Source: Saprospiraceae bacterium UBA2329 (GTDB taxonomy: Bacteria > Bacteroidota > Bacteroidia > Chitinophagales > Saprospiraceae). Taken from it: a stretch of DNA of 12,384 bases. The stretch lies in contig DDUV01000058.1 of the NCBI GenBank assembly GCA_002344975.1, positions 552-12,935 of the forward strand. The letters run 5' to 3'. Shown here one piece after another: positions 1-6,208 of the stretch. Below the pieces are notes generated by a model that saw only the letters and a program-made list of their open reading frames with translations, searched no databases and was not told where the DNA came from. Made by a program: the position numbers and the translations under genes. Numbering within the stretch: the stretch's first letter is position 1; each line of letters begins with the position of its first letter.

Positions 1-186
1 AACGGATTGGCCGTTTCGTACTCCCAATTAGGGCGATTGTATCGGGATAAGATGGATGACGGTAAGAAGGCAAAACCGTACTTCCAGAAATGCTTGGATA
101 TTTGGAAGCAAATGGCTGAAATGTATCCGGCTTATCAGGAATTCAAAAACAACTACGAATGGGCGAAGGCTCAGTTGGATGAGTGA
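1..186 (+). CDS. TPR-repeat protein, C-terminal fragment (5' end outside window)
   Basis: The frame is open from base 1 and ends with TGA at 184-186, giving the last 61 residues of a protein whose start lies outside the window. It begins NGLAVSYSQLG and continues through KPYFQKCLDIWKQMAEMYP to a charged end, AKAQLDE. The spacing of the G/A/Y/L positions over about 34 residues fits a tetratricopeptide repeat followed by a capping helix, of the kind found in long TPR proteins of Bacteroidota. TPRs are protein-binding scaffolds. With only the tail visible, the partner and any N-terminal effector domain cannot be told. Confidence 0.75.
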   Translation, partial: NGLAVSYSQLGRLYRDKMDDGKKAKPYFQKCLDIWKQMAEMYPAYQEFKNNYEWAKAQLDE

Positions 187-380
187 GGGTGTTGTGTATG
201 AATAGCGCGCGGGCTTGGCGTGAGCGGGCGGGCATAGCGCCAACAAGTCTGTCCGGCAAGAGCAAAGAAGACCTGTTAGCTCTGCGGGCGGGCGGGCGGC
301 TAATCGGTGGCCGCGCCGTGCGCTGTAAGCGTGAGGGAACGCAGGGCGCTCTATGGTCCCCTCTACGTTTGTCCTAGTTT

Positions 381-398
381 ATCCCGCCTTAGCGGGAT
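381..398. repeat. perfect inverted repeat (7-bp stem, 4-nt loop)
   Basis: ATCCCGC (381-387), loop CTTA, GCGGGAT (392-398). It lies about 195 bp past the TPR gene stop and has no U-tract on either side, so it is better called a REP-like palindrome than a terminator. Confidence 0.6.
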
Positions 399-417
399 CG
401 TAACGAAGTGGAGACAT

Positions 418-490
418 CTGTACCATCTCCGCTGCGCTGCTACGCTGCTATACGGGGCGCTACACGCGGGTGCTTGGCGTGGTGGTACAG
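418..490. repeat. inverted repeat pair CTGTACCA / TGGTACAG
   Basis: Eight-base arms at 418-425 and 483-490 are perfectly complementary and enclose 57 bp rich in GCTGC/CTACGCTGC words. GAGA (411-414) and TCTC (426-429) form a second, alternative pairing around the left arm. The function is unknown. Chance occurrence of one 8-bp pair is possible, but the clustering with neighbouring stems makes structure likely. Confidence 0.4.
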
Positions 491-591
491 GTTCCTGCGG
501 AACGACAAGTAGGAACGGCAGAACGGAGGGTGGCGTAGAGATACAAATGGTGTTAGGGCCAAGTGCGTATCGCGCGGCCCCCTTACGTTTA

Positions 592-611
592 CGAAACTTT
601 TGGAAGTTTCG
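592..611. promoter_or_regulatory. palindrome just upstream of the alaS promoter (possible operator)
   Basis: CGAAACTT (592-599), TTGG, AAGTTTCG (604-611) is a perfect 8-bp inverted repeat. It can be extended outward imperfectly through GTTTA and TAAAAC. It covers the place where the -33 element of the alaS promoter would lie; the only TTTG there, 599-602, runs into its loop. A DNA-binding regulator, possibly AlaRS itself (the E. coli enzyme represses its own gene by binding a palindrome), could act here. That role is inference. Confidence 0.4.
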
Positions 612-625
612 CCCCGTAAAACTTT

Positions 626-633
626 TACCTTTG
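626..633 (+). promoter_or_regulatory. Bacteroidota -7 promoter element of alaS
   Basis: TACCTTTG followed by C fits the Bacteroidota consensus TAnnTTTGY exactly. Transcription would start near 640, leaving a leader of about 25 nt before the ATG at 666. A TTTG at 599-602 could serve as the -33 element, but its 23-bp spacer is slightly longer than usual. Confidence 0.65.
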
Positions 634-665
634 CGGCCTCATTCAACCACAATGCTGTTTTAGAT

Positions 666-3296
666 ATGATGACCGCACGCGAAATCCGCAAAACCTTCCT
701 CGATTTTTTTGCTTCCAAAGGCCACAAAATCGTGCCCTCCGCCCCCATCGTTAACCGCGAAGACCCCACCCTCATGTTCACCAACGCGGGCATGAACCAG
801 TTCAAAGACTTCTTTCTCGGCAACCAAACGCCTGATAATCCGCGCATTGCGGACACGCAGAAGTGTATGCGCGTGTCGGGCAAACACAATGACCTCGAAG
901 ATGTAGGCTACGACGGTACCCACCATACCATGTTTGAAATGCTGGGCAACTGGAGCATCGGCGACTATTTCAAAGACGAAGCCATTGCCTGGTCTTGGGA
1001 GCTGCTCCACGACGTGTTCGGCATCCCCAAAGACCGCCTCTACGCTACGGTATTCGGCGGCGATGAAAAAGAAAAGCTCGACCGCGACGACGAAGCCCTC
1101 CAGCTTTGGCTGCGCTTCCTGCCCCGCGAACAGATTCTTTACGGCAACAAAAAAGACAATTTCTGGGAAATGGGCGACACCGGTCCCTGCGGCCCCTGCT
1201 CCGAAATACATGTGGACCTGCGCAGCGACGCCGAGCGCGCCCTCGTGCCCGGCAACGAACTCGTGAATCAGGACCACCCCCAAGTGGTGGAAATCTGGAA
1301 CAACGTGTTCATTCAGTTCAACCGCAAGGCCGACGGCTCGCTCGAACAATTGCCCGCCAAACATGTGGATACCGGCATGGGCTTCGAGCGCCTCGCCATG
1401 GTTTTGCAGGGCAAGCGCTACACCTACGACACCGACATTTTTACGCCCGTCATCCGCTTTGTGGAGCACGTCAGCGGCATAAAATACAACGGTTCCTACG
1501 AGCGCTCGGCCAAGACCGACATCGCCATGCGCGTCATTGCCGACCACATCCGCTCGGTGGCCTTCACCATCGCCGACGGGCAGTTGCCGGGCAGCGGCGG
1601 CGCGGGCTATGTGGTGCGCCGCATTTTGCGCCGGGCAGTGCGCTATTATTACTCTTTCCTCGGCATTCAGCGGCCGCTGATGCACCAGTTGATCCCCATC
1701 ATCGCCGACTGGTACGACGACATCTTCCCGGAACTGAAAGCCCAGCAGGACCAAATCGCCCGCATCATCGAAGGCGAAGAAACCGCCTTCCTGCACACCC
1801 TCGAAAACGGTATTCGCCGATTCGAGAGTTTGGAAACGCCCGGCAATACAGTGCGCGGAAAAGACGCTTTCGACCTGCTCGATACCTACGGCTTCCCCAT
1901 TGATCTCACCCGCCTCATGGCCCAGGAAAAAGGGCTGACGGTGGACGAGGAGGGCTTTGCCAAAGCGCTGGAGGAGCAAAAACAACGCGCCCGCGCCGAT
2001 GCCCAAAAGGAAGTGGGCGACTGGGTTTCCCTGAGCGACGACGCATCGGTCACTTTCGTGGGATACGATGCGCTCAGCGTGGAGCAGGCGCGCATTGTGA
2101 AGCACCGCACCGTGAAAGTGAAGGGCAAAGACCAGTACCAGTTGGTGCTCAACGTGACGCCGTTTTACGCCGAAAGCGGAGGTCAGGCAGGCGACACAGG
2201 CGTACTCACTGTCGGTGCAGAGAAGATACAAGTCATTGATACACAAAAGGAAAACGACCTGATTATCCATGTCGTCAACCGCTTGCCGGCCGATCCAAAG
2301 GCTGTGTTCCATGCACAGGTGGACGCCGAAAAACGCCGGGCTGTTTCCAGCAATCACAGCGCCACGCACCTCATGCACGCCGCTTTGCACGAGGTATTGG
2401 GCAACCACGCCCTGCAAAAAGGCCAGGATGTGACGCCCGACCGCCTGCGTTTCGACTTCTCGCATTTCCAGAAGGTAAGCGATGAGGAAATCAAGGCCAT
2501 TGAGGCGATGGTGAATGCCAAAATCCGCGAAAACATAGCGCTGGAAGAAGACCGCGCCGTGCCCATCGAGGAGGCCAAAAAATTGGGCGCCATGATGTTG
2601 TTCGGCGAGAAATACGGCGAATTTGTGCGCGTCATCACCTTTGATAAAAACTTCTCGCGCGAGTTGTGCGGCGGCACACATGTGGCGGCTACCGGGCAGA
2701 TCGGGCAGTTCAAAATAGTGGCCGAAAGCGCTGTAGCAGCGGGCATTCGACGCATCGAGGCCGTGACTGCCGGCGGGGCCGAGGCTTATTTTGCCAAAGA
2801 AATGGCCGAACTGAACGCCGTGCGTGAAACGCTCAAAAATCCGCAAAACCTGCTGGCGGCCGTGCAGTCGCTGCAAGAGGAAAACCGCCGTTTGGGCAAA
2901 GAAATCGAACGGCTCATCGCTGAGCAGGCCGGAGCGCTGAAAGGCGAACTCATGGCCCGGGTCGAGCAGTCGGGAGACATCCGTTTCATCAGCGCGGTGC
3001 TGCCGCTCAACGACGCCAATGCCATCAAAACACTGGCTTATCAGTTGGAAAAAGAGTTGGGCAATGCGGTGGTCGTATTGGGCGCCGTGGTGAACGAAAA
3101 GCCATTGCTGACGGTCATCATCAGCCAAAACTTGGTGGATACCAAGGGTTTACATGCCGGAAATATGGTACGCGAATTGGCTAAGGAAATTCAGGGCGGC
3201 GGCGGCGGACAACCGTTTTTTGCAACGGCCGGCGGTAAGGATGCGAACGGATTGGAGCGCGCTGTAGGCAAGGCGAAAAGCATGTTGATGTGCTGA
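666..3296 (+). CDS. alaS: alanyl-tRNA synthetase
   Basis: AlaRS charges tRNA-Ala with alanine in the cytoplasm and clears mischarged Ser/Gly-tRNA-Ala. The product is 876 residues, the same as the E. coli enzyme. The class II catalytic core is N-terminal (TAREIRKTFLDFFASKGH near the start; FTNAGMNQFKDFF; GDTGPCGPCSE at 170-180), followed by AGYVVRRILRRAVRY in the tRNA-binding part. The editing domain keeps its zinc ligands H564-SAT-H568 and C668-GGT-H672. A coiled coil (about 727-760) leads to the C-Ala domain with the Gly5 run at 844-848. ATG at 666 is chosen, with 669 as the alternative, because homology starts there and the -7 element lies 33-40 bp upstream; TTG 600 would lie upstream of the promoter. 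The last two residues and the stop lie in a downstream octamer repeat. Confidence 0.97.
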   Translation: MMTAREIRKTFLDFFASKGHKIVPSAPIVNREDPTLMFTNAGMNQFKDFFLGNQTPDNPRIADTQKCMRVSGKHNDLEDVGYDGTHHTMFEMLGNWSIGDYFKDEAIAWSWELLHDVFGIPKDRLYATVFGGDEKEKLDRDDEALQLWLRFLPREQILYGNKKDNFWEMGDTGPCGPCSEIHVDLRSDAERALVPGNELVNQDHPQVVEIWNNVFIQFNRKADGSLEQLPAKHVDTGMGFERLAMVLQGKRYTYDTDIFTPVIRFVEHVSGIKYNGSYERSAKTDIAMRVIADHIRSVAFTIADGQLPGSGGAGYVVRRILRRAVRYYYSFLGIQRPLMHQLIPIIADWYDDIFPELKAQQDQIARIIEGEETAFLHTLENGIRRFESLETPGNTVRGKDAFDLLDTYGFPIDLTRLMAQEKGLTVDEEGFAKALEEQKQRARADAQKEVGDWVSLSDDASVTFVGYDALSVEQARIVKHRTVKVKGKDQYQLVLNVTPFYAESGGQAGDTGVLTVGAEKIQVIDTQKENDLIIHVVNRLPADPKAVFHAQVDAEKRRAVSSNHSATHLMHAALHEVLGNHALQKGQDVTPDRLRFDFSHFQKVSDEEIKAIEAMVNAKIRENIALEEDRAVPIEEAKKLGAMMLFGEKYGEFVRVITFDKNFSRELCGGTHVAATGQIGQFKIVAESAVAAGIRRIEAVTAGGAEAYFAKEMAELNAVRETLKNPQNLLAAVQSLQEENRRLGKEIERLIAEQAGALKGELMARVEQSGDIRFISAVLPLNDANAIKTLAYQLEKELGNAVVVLGAVVNEKPLLTVIISQNLVDTKGLHAGNMVRELAKEIQGGGGGQPFFATAGGKDANGLERAVGKAKSMLMC

Positions 3297-3318
3297 TGTG
3301 CTGATTTGCTGATGTGCT
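3287..3318 (+). repeat. octamer array, left arm (4 x GATGTGCT)
   Basis: Four contiguous 8-bp units, GATGTGCT, GATGTGCT, GATTTGCT, GATGTGCT, run from inside the last codons of alaS into the spacer. The TGA stop of alaS (3294-3296) is part of the array. An inverted four-unit array lies at 3855-3886, on the far side of the four-helix bundle gene. Confidence 0.85.
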
Positions 3319-3435
3319 GATGGCCAATCGAGAGGGGTGTTGATCCCGATTCCTGCGTCATCGGGACAAGTTATGCTGATGTGCTGATGGCCAATCGAGA
3401 GGGGTGTTGATGTGTTGATGGCTAATCGAGAGGGG
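3307..3435. repeat. 38-bp direct repeats with a third degenerate copy
   Basis: Positions 3307-3344 and 3374-3411 are identical over 38 bp (from TGCTGATGTG to GGGGTGTTGAT). A third partial copy at 3406-3435 differs by three C-to-T changes over 30 bp. The first two are separated by 29 bp containing TCCCGAT (3344-3350) and ATCGGGA (3360-3366), a 7-bp stem with a 9-nt loop. Each copy ends with the motif AATCGAGAGGGG. This is the spacer between alaS and the four-helix bundle gene and holds no gene. Confidence 0.85.
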
Positions 3436-3437
3436 GA

Positions 3438-3445
3438 TAATTTTA
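3438..3445 (+). promoter_or_regulatory. weak -7-like element before the four-helix bundle gene
   Basis: TAATTTTA matches TAnnTTTG at seven of eight positions and sits 22 bp before the ATG at 3468, a sensible distance for a Bacteroidota promoter. The last G is missing and I see no convincing -33 element, so this is tentative. Confidence 0.3.
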
Positions 3446-3467
3446 GAAACCAATAAAAATCAAAACG

Positions 3468-3815
3468 ATGTTGGAAGAAAAAGACAACCTGATTGTACGT
3501 CTGACCATTCAATTTGCATTGGACATCATTGCTTATTGCGAAATATTGGAGCAGCAACGTAAATTTGTAGTGAGTCGCCAATTGCTGAAAGCCGGAACCT
3601 CTGTCGGCGCGAATGTTCATGAAGCTCAAAATGCCGAGAGCAGAGCTGATTTTATTCATAAAATGAAGGTGGCGGCTAAGGAAGCGAATGAATCGGAATA
3701 TTGGCTCATTATTTGCCAATTATCGCCCAGCTATCCAGATTGTGAGAAGTTATTGGCAGATGCAAGGACTATATTGAAGGTACTTTCGAAAATAATAGGT
3801 TCTTCAAAAAAATAG
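3468..3815 (+). CDS. four-helix bundle protein (S23/IVP family)
   Basis: The product has 115 residues and matches the family of proteins first found encoded by intervening sequences in 23S rRNA genes (S23/IVP, TIGR02436-like). The landmarks are present in order: a helical N-terminus, LLKAGTSVGANVHEAQNAES, ADFIHKMKVAAKEANESEYWL, and a last helix ending LSKIIGSSKK. The fold is a small all-helical bundle that oligomerises, related in shape to the Avd accessory protein of diversity-generating retroelements. The cellular role is not established. Here it stands alone, outside any rRNA gene, between alaS and glsA. Its composition is more AT-rich than the flanking genes, and inverted octamer arrays (3287-3318 and 3855-3886) enclose it. 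This suggests it arrived as a unit. Confidence 0.9.
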   Translation: MLEEKDNLIVRLTIQFALDIIAYCEILEQQRKFVVSRQLLKAGTSVGANVHEAQNAESRADFIHKMKVAAKEANESEYWLIICQLSPSYPDCEKLLADARTILKVLSKIIGSSKK

Positions 3816-3854
3816 ATCATCATAAGATTCCTCGAACTTATCGCGAGAGGAATC

Positions 3855-3886
3855 AGCACATTATCACATTGTCACATCAGCACATC
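3855..3886 (-). repeat. octamer array, right arm (inverted)
   Basis: Read on the minus strand from 3886 downward the units are GATGTGCT, GATGTGAC, AATGTGAT, AATGTGCT, then GATT. Against the left arm at 3287-3318, compared from the outside in, 26 of 32 bases match. The apparent start of glsA (TTG at 3869) lies inside this arm. Confidence 0.8.
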
Positions 3887-4783
3887 ATAGAGGGTATTTA
3901 CAGCGACGTGCAGCCCTTTTTCGGGCGGGGCAAAGTCGCCGATTACATCCCTGCGTTGGCGCGGGTTCGCCCCGATCAGTTGGGTATTGCCCTGCAAACT
4001 TTAGACGGGCAGACCGCCGTTGCCGGAGATTCGGAAATCCGTTTTTCCATCCAAAGTATTTCCAAAACTTTCACCTTAGCGCTGGCTTTTGCCTTGGAAG
4101 GCAACGACTTATGGAAACGCGTGGGCGTGGAGCCATCGGGTAATCCGTTCAATTCTTTGGTGCAATTGGAGTTTGAAAACGGAAAGCCGCGCAATCCCTT
4201 CATCAACGCCGGAGCGCTGGTCGTGACGGATGTGCTGTGCAGGCATTACGACGACCCTAAATCGGTGATTTTGAACCTCATCCGCAGTCTCGCGGGTAGT
4301 GACGACATCAGTTTCGACGAAGAAGTAGCCGCTTCTGAAAAGGCCACCGGCTTCCGCAATCAGTCCTTGGCTTGGTTCCTCAAGTCCTGCGGCAACCTCC
4401 ACTCCGATGTAGATACGGTATTAGACGTGTATTTTCATCAATGCTCTATTGCCATGAACTGCCGCGAGTTGAGTCGAGCCTTCCTGTTTTTGGCCAATCA
4501 CGGCGTACACCCCTACACCGGCGAGGCGATGCTGACCCGCAGTCAGGCCAAGCGCCTCAATGCCATCCTGCTCACTTGCGGATTTTACGATCAGGCCGGC
4601 GAGTTTGCCTTTCGGGTGGGTATGCCGGGCAAAAGCGGCGTGGGCGGCGGCGTCGCGGCTTTCATTCCCGGTGAATTGGCTGTAGCGGTGTGGAGTCCTG
4701 AATTGAACGAACACGGTAACTCGGTGGTGGGCATGCAGGTGCTGGAATGGTTTACTACGCGGACAGGGAGGTCTATTTTTTGA
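3869..4783 (+). CDS. glsA: glutaminase A
   Basis: This enzyme hydrolyses L-glutamine to L-glutamate and ammonia in the cytoplasm. It belongs to the serine-dependent beta-lactamase-like glutaminase family. The 304 residues compare with 308 in E. coli YneH/GlsB and align throughout: GRGKVADYIPALARV, the catalytic S63-IS-K66, PFNSLVQLE, RNPFINAGALVV, FRNQSLAWFLKS, YFHQC, AGEFAFRVGMPGKSGVGGG and AVWSPELNEHGNS. No ATG exists upstream in frame. The best start is TTG 3869, which sits inside the inverted octamer array, so residues 1-6 (MSHQHI) are written in repeat sequence; homology begins at IIEGI. The frame stays open further upstream, so another non-ATG start is possible. No clear promoter is visible. 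Confidence 0.94.
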   Translation: MSHQHIIEGIYSDVQPFFGRGKVADYIPALARVRPDQLGIALQTLDGQTAVAGDSEIRFSIQSISKTFTLALAFALEGNDLWKRVGVEPSGNPFNSLVQLEFENGKPRNPFINAGALVVTDVLCRHYDDPKSVILNLIRSLAGSDDISFDEEVAASEKATGFRNQSLAWFLKSCGNLHSDVDTVLDVYFHQCSIAMNCRELSRAFLFLANHGVHPYTGEAMLTRSQAKRLNAILLTCGFYDQAGEFAFRVGMPGKSGVGGGVAAFIPGELAVAVWSPELNEHGNSVVGMQVLEWFTTRTGRSIF

Positions 4784-5015
4784 TATTCAGCGTCACCCAA
4801 TAAGCTGTTAGCCATAAGCTGCAACCAAGCTCTGTGCATTGGTTTTTCCAAAGTAGAAAAATTCATTTTCAAAGACACATTTTGAAATTTCCCAAACGGA
4901 AAATCTCGTTTCTTATCCCAAAACAAGCTAAAAGCTAAAAGCTAACAGATTATAGTTTTGGGAGGTATATAGAATTGTGACAATTTACCTACCTTAGCCA
5001 CCTCAACCACATATC
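4784..5015. other. AT-rich spacer with short repeats between glsA and the epimerase gene
   Basis: This 232-bp spacer holds no gene. It carries TTAGCCATAAGCTGCAA (4808-4824), one mismatch from 6092-6108 on the other side of the epimerase gene. It also has a three-unit tandem of (A)AAGCTA at 4925-4944 and an AT-rich stem, TTTCAAA (4867-4873) / TTTGAAA (4881-4887) with a 7-nt loop. The stem might slow transcription leaving glsA, but it is not a classical terminator. Confidence 0.6.
4990..4997 (+). promoter_or_regulatory. probable -7 element of the epimerase gene
   Basis: TACCTTAG matches TAnnTTTG at seven of eight positions and lies 18 bp before the ATG at 5016. A -33 element at proper spacing is not obvious; TTG 4975-4977 is too close. 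Confidence 0.35.
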
Positions 5016-6095
5016 ATGAAAATACGCAGCGTAAGCACCTGGAAAGAAAACCTTGACTTATCCAAACCATACACCATCGCCTACAAAACCATTGACCATG
5101 TAGAAAACCTCTTCGTGGTCGTCGAGTTGGAAAACGGCATCATCGGCGTAGGTTCCGGCTCTCCTGCCGAATTTGTCACCGGAGAAAACATCCACGCTTC
5201 CGCAGAGGCACTGTCCGGCCTGGTAGAAGGACTGCTGCTGAAGCAAGACATCCGCCACTACAAGCGCCTCATTCGCGATGCCGCTGCGCAATTGCCCGCC
5301 CGTCCTGCCGCATTGGCCGCCATTGACATCGCCCTGCACGATGCTTTCGCACAATTGCTGGGCCTCCCCTTGGCCGATTACCTGGGCCGGGTGTATCAGG
5401 GATTTCCCACGTCCGTCACCATCGGCATTCAATCGGTAGAGCAAACGCTGGAAGACGCCCGTGCTTTTGTAGCCGACGGTTTCCGGGTCATCAAACTCAA
5501 AACCGGCGTCTCGGCTGAACAGGACATCGAGACCTTCAGCCGCTTGCGCGAGACCGTCGGGCCGGACATCACCATCCGCGTGGATGTGAATCAGGGGTAC
5601 AAAACTTCTGATTTGCTGATATTTGATTATGCTGTCCGGGATCTGAATGTAGAGTTTTACGAACAGCCGCTGCCGCCCAACAACCTCGACGAGATGTTGT
5701 TGCTACCGCCCGATTTGTGCGCCTTCTGCGCTGCCGACGAAGACCTGCTCACCATGGAAGATGCCGTGCAAATGGCCCATCACCCGCAGCCCTATGGCAT
5801 TTACAACATCAAACTGATGAAATGCGGCGGCGTGGATCATGGCCTCAAAATAGCCGAAGTGGCCGAAATGGCGGGCATCCACCTGATGTGGGGCTGCAAC
5901 GACGAGAGCGTGGTGAGCATCTCGGCGGCCCTCCATGCAGCTTTGGCCAGTACCAACACCCGCTACATTGACCTTGACGGCAGCTTTGATCTGGCCCGCG
6001 ACATCGCTCGGGGCGGTTTTGTGCTCCGCGACGGTTGTCTTTATGACAATGGGAAACCGGGTCTGGGAGCGGAACTTTTAGCTGCAAGCCTTTAG
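5016..6095 (+). CDS. dipeptide epimerase (enolase superfamily, L-Ala-D/L-Glu epimerase-like)
   Basis: The 359-residue protein is a muconate-lactonizing-type enolase-superfamily enzyme. The acid/base lysines are K160-L-K162 and, on the opposite face, K266 (NIKLMKCGG). The Mg2+ ligands are D190 (RVDVNQGY), E216 (YEQPL) and D241 (AADED). A DLD motif (D319, D321) near the end is typical of dipeptide epimerases, where it holds the substrate's ammonium group. The family epimerises the C-terminal residue of dipeptides, often L-Ala-D-Glu from peptidoglycan turnover; the exact specificity here is inferred. No muropeptide permease or peptidase is adjacent. The stop codon and last residues (LLAASL) are written in an AGCTGCAAGCC repeat, so the extreme C-terminus may have been replaced. 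Confidence 0.9.
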   Translation: MKIRSVSTWKENLDLSKPYTIAYKTIDHVENLFVVVELENGIIGVGSGSPAEFVTGENIHASAEALSGLVEGLLLKQDIRHYKRLIRDAAAQLPARPAALAAIDIALHDAFAQLLGLPLADYLGRVYQGFPTSVTIGIQSVEQTLEDARAFVADGFRVIKLKTGVSAEQDIETFSRLRETVGPDITIRVDVNQGYKTSDLLIFDYAVRDLNVEFYEQPLPPNNLDEMLLLPPDLCAFCAADEDLLTMEDAVQMAHHPQPYGIYNIKLMKCGGVDHGLKIAEVAEMAGIHLMWGCNDESVVSISAALHAALASTNTRYIDLDGSFDLARDIARGGFVLRDGCLYDNGKPGLGAELLAASL

Positions 6096-6179
6096 CCACA
6101 AGCTGCAAGCCGGATTCAGATAGCGCCGCGGCGCGCTTGCGATACAAAGCTTGCGGCTTGAAGCCAACAGCTTGCAGCC
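6080..6179. repeat. AGCTGCAAGCC repeat cluster at the epimerase 3' end
   Basis: AGCTGCAAGCC occurs at 6080-6090 and 6101-6111. Its core recurs inverted as GCTTGCAGC at 6170-6178, with related AAGCTTGCGGCTTG words between. A 12-bp perfect palindrome, GCGCCGCGGCGC, lies at 6123-6134. Together these could fold into one large stem. The first copy overlaps the last codons of the epimerase gene. The core GCTGCAAGCC also recurs at 11784-11793. Confidence 0.75.
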
Positions 6180-6197
6180 ATAGTTTACATTAAAAAA

Positions 6198-6205
6198 GAA
6201 AGGAG
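6198..6205 (+). promoter_or_regulatory. Shine-Dalgarno-like sequence before the MazG-like gene
   Basis: AGAAAGGAGATC directly precedes the ATG at 6209, with AGGAG at 6201-6205. No other gene in the window has such a sequence, as expected for Bacteroidota, which rarely use them. The spacing of three bases is short. It fixes the start choice and may hint at foreign origin, since the gene resembles phage-borne relatives. Confidence 0.45.
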
Positions 6206-6208
6206 ATC

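Larger units (their letters stand above)
187..590. other. GC-rich gene-free spacer with several inverted repeats
   Basis: About 400 bp between the TPR gene and the alaS promoter has no convincing coding frame; the open frames here lack recognisable protein features. It holds a GCGG-rich simple stretch (about 283-299), a perfect stem at 381-398, the inverted pair CTGTACCA (418-425) / TGGTACAG (483-490), and a small stem GTTCC-tgc-GGAAC (491-503). None is followed by a T-run, so they do not read as intrinsic terminators. I recognise no tRNA, riboswitch or known ncRNA. It may be a decayed mobile or REP-like repeat region, or an unannotated structured RNA. Confidence 0.5.

Noticed and set aside
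600..665. Upstream TTG start that would add 22 residues to AlaRS
   Set aside because: The added part has no family homology and TTG 600 lies upstream of the TACCTTTG promoter element, so it would not be in the transcript.
660..3128. 822-codon open frame on the minus strand, antisense to alaS
   Set aside because: It mirrors alaS, whose motifs are complete. The translated product is His/Val/Phe-rich with no recognisable domain, and long antisense frames are common opposite GC-rich genes with strong codon bias.
3344..3366. TCCCGAT/ATCGGGA stem considered as the alaS terminator
   Set aside because: The loop is 9 nt and the stem is followed by CAAGTTATG rather than a T-run on either strand.
3287..3435. 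Short regularly repeated units considered as a CRISPR array
   Set aside because: Units are 8 bp and contiguous with no unique spacers, the longer copies are only two and a half in number, and no cas genes are present.
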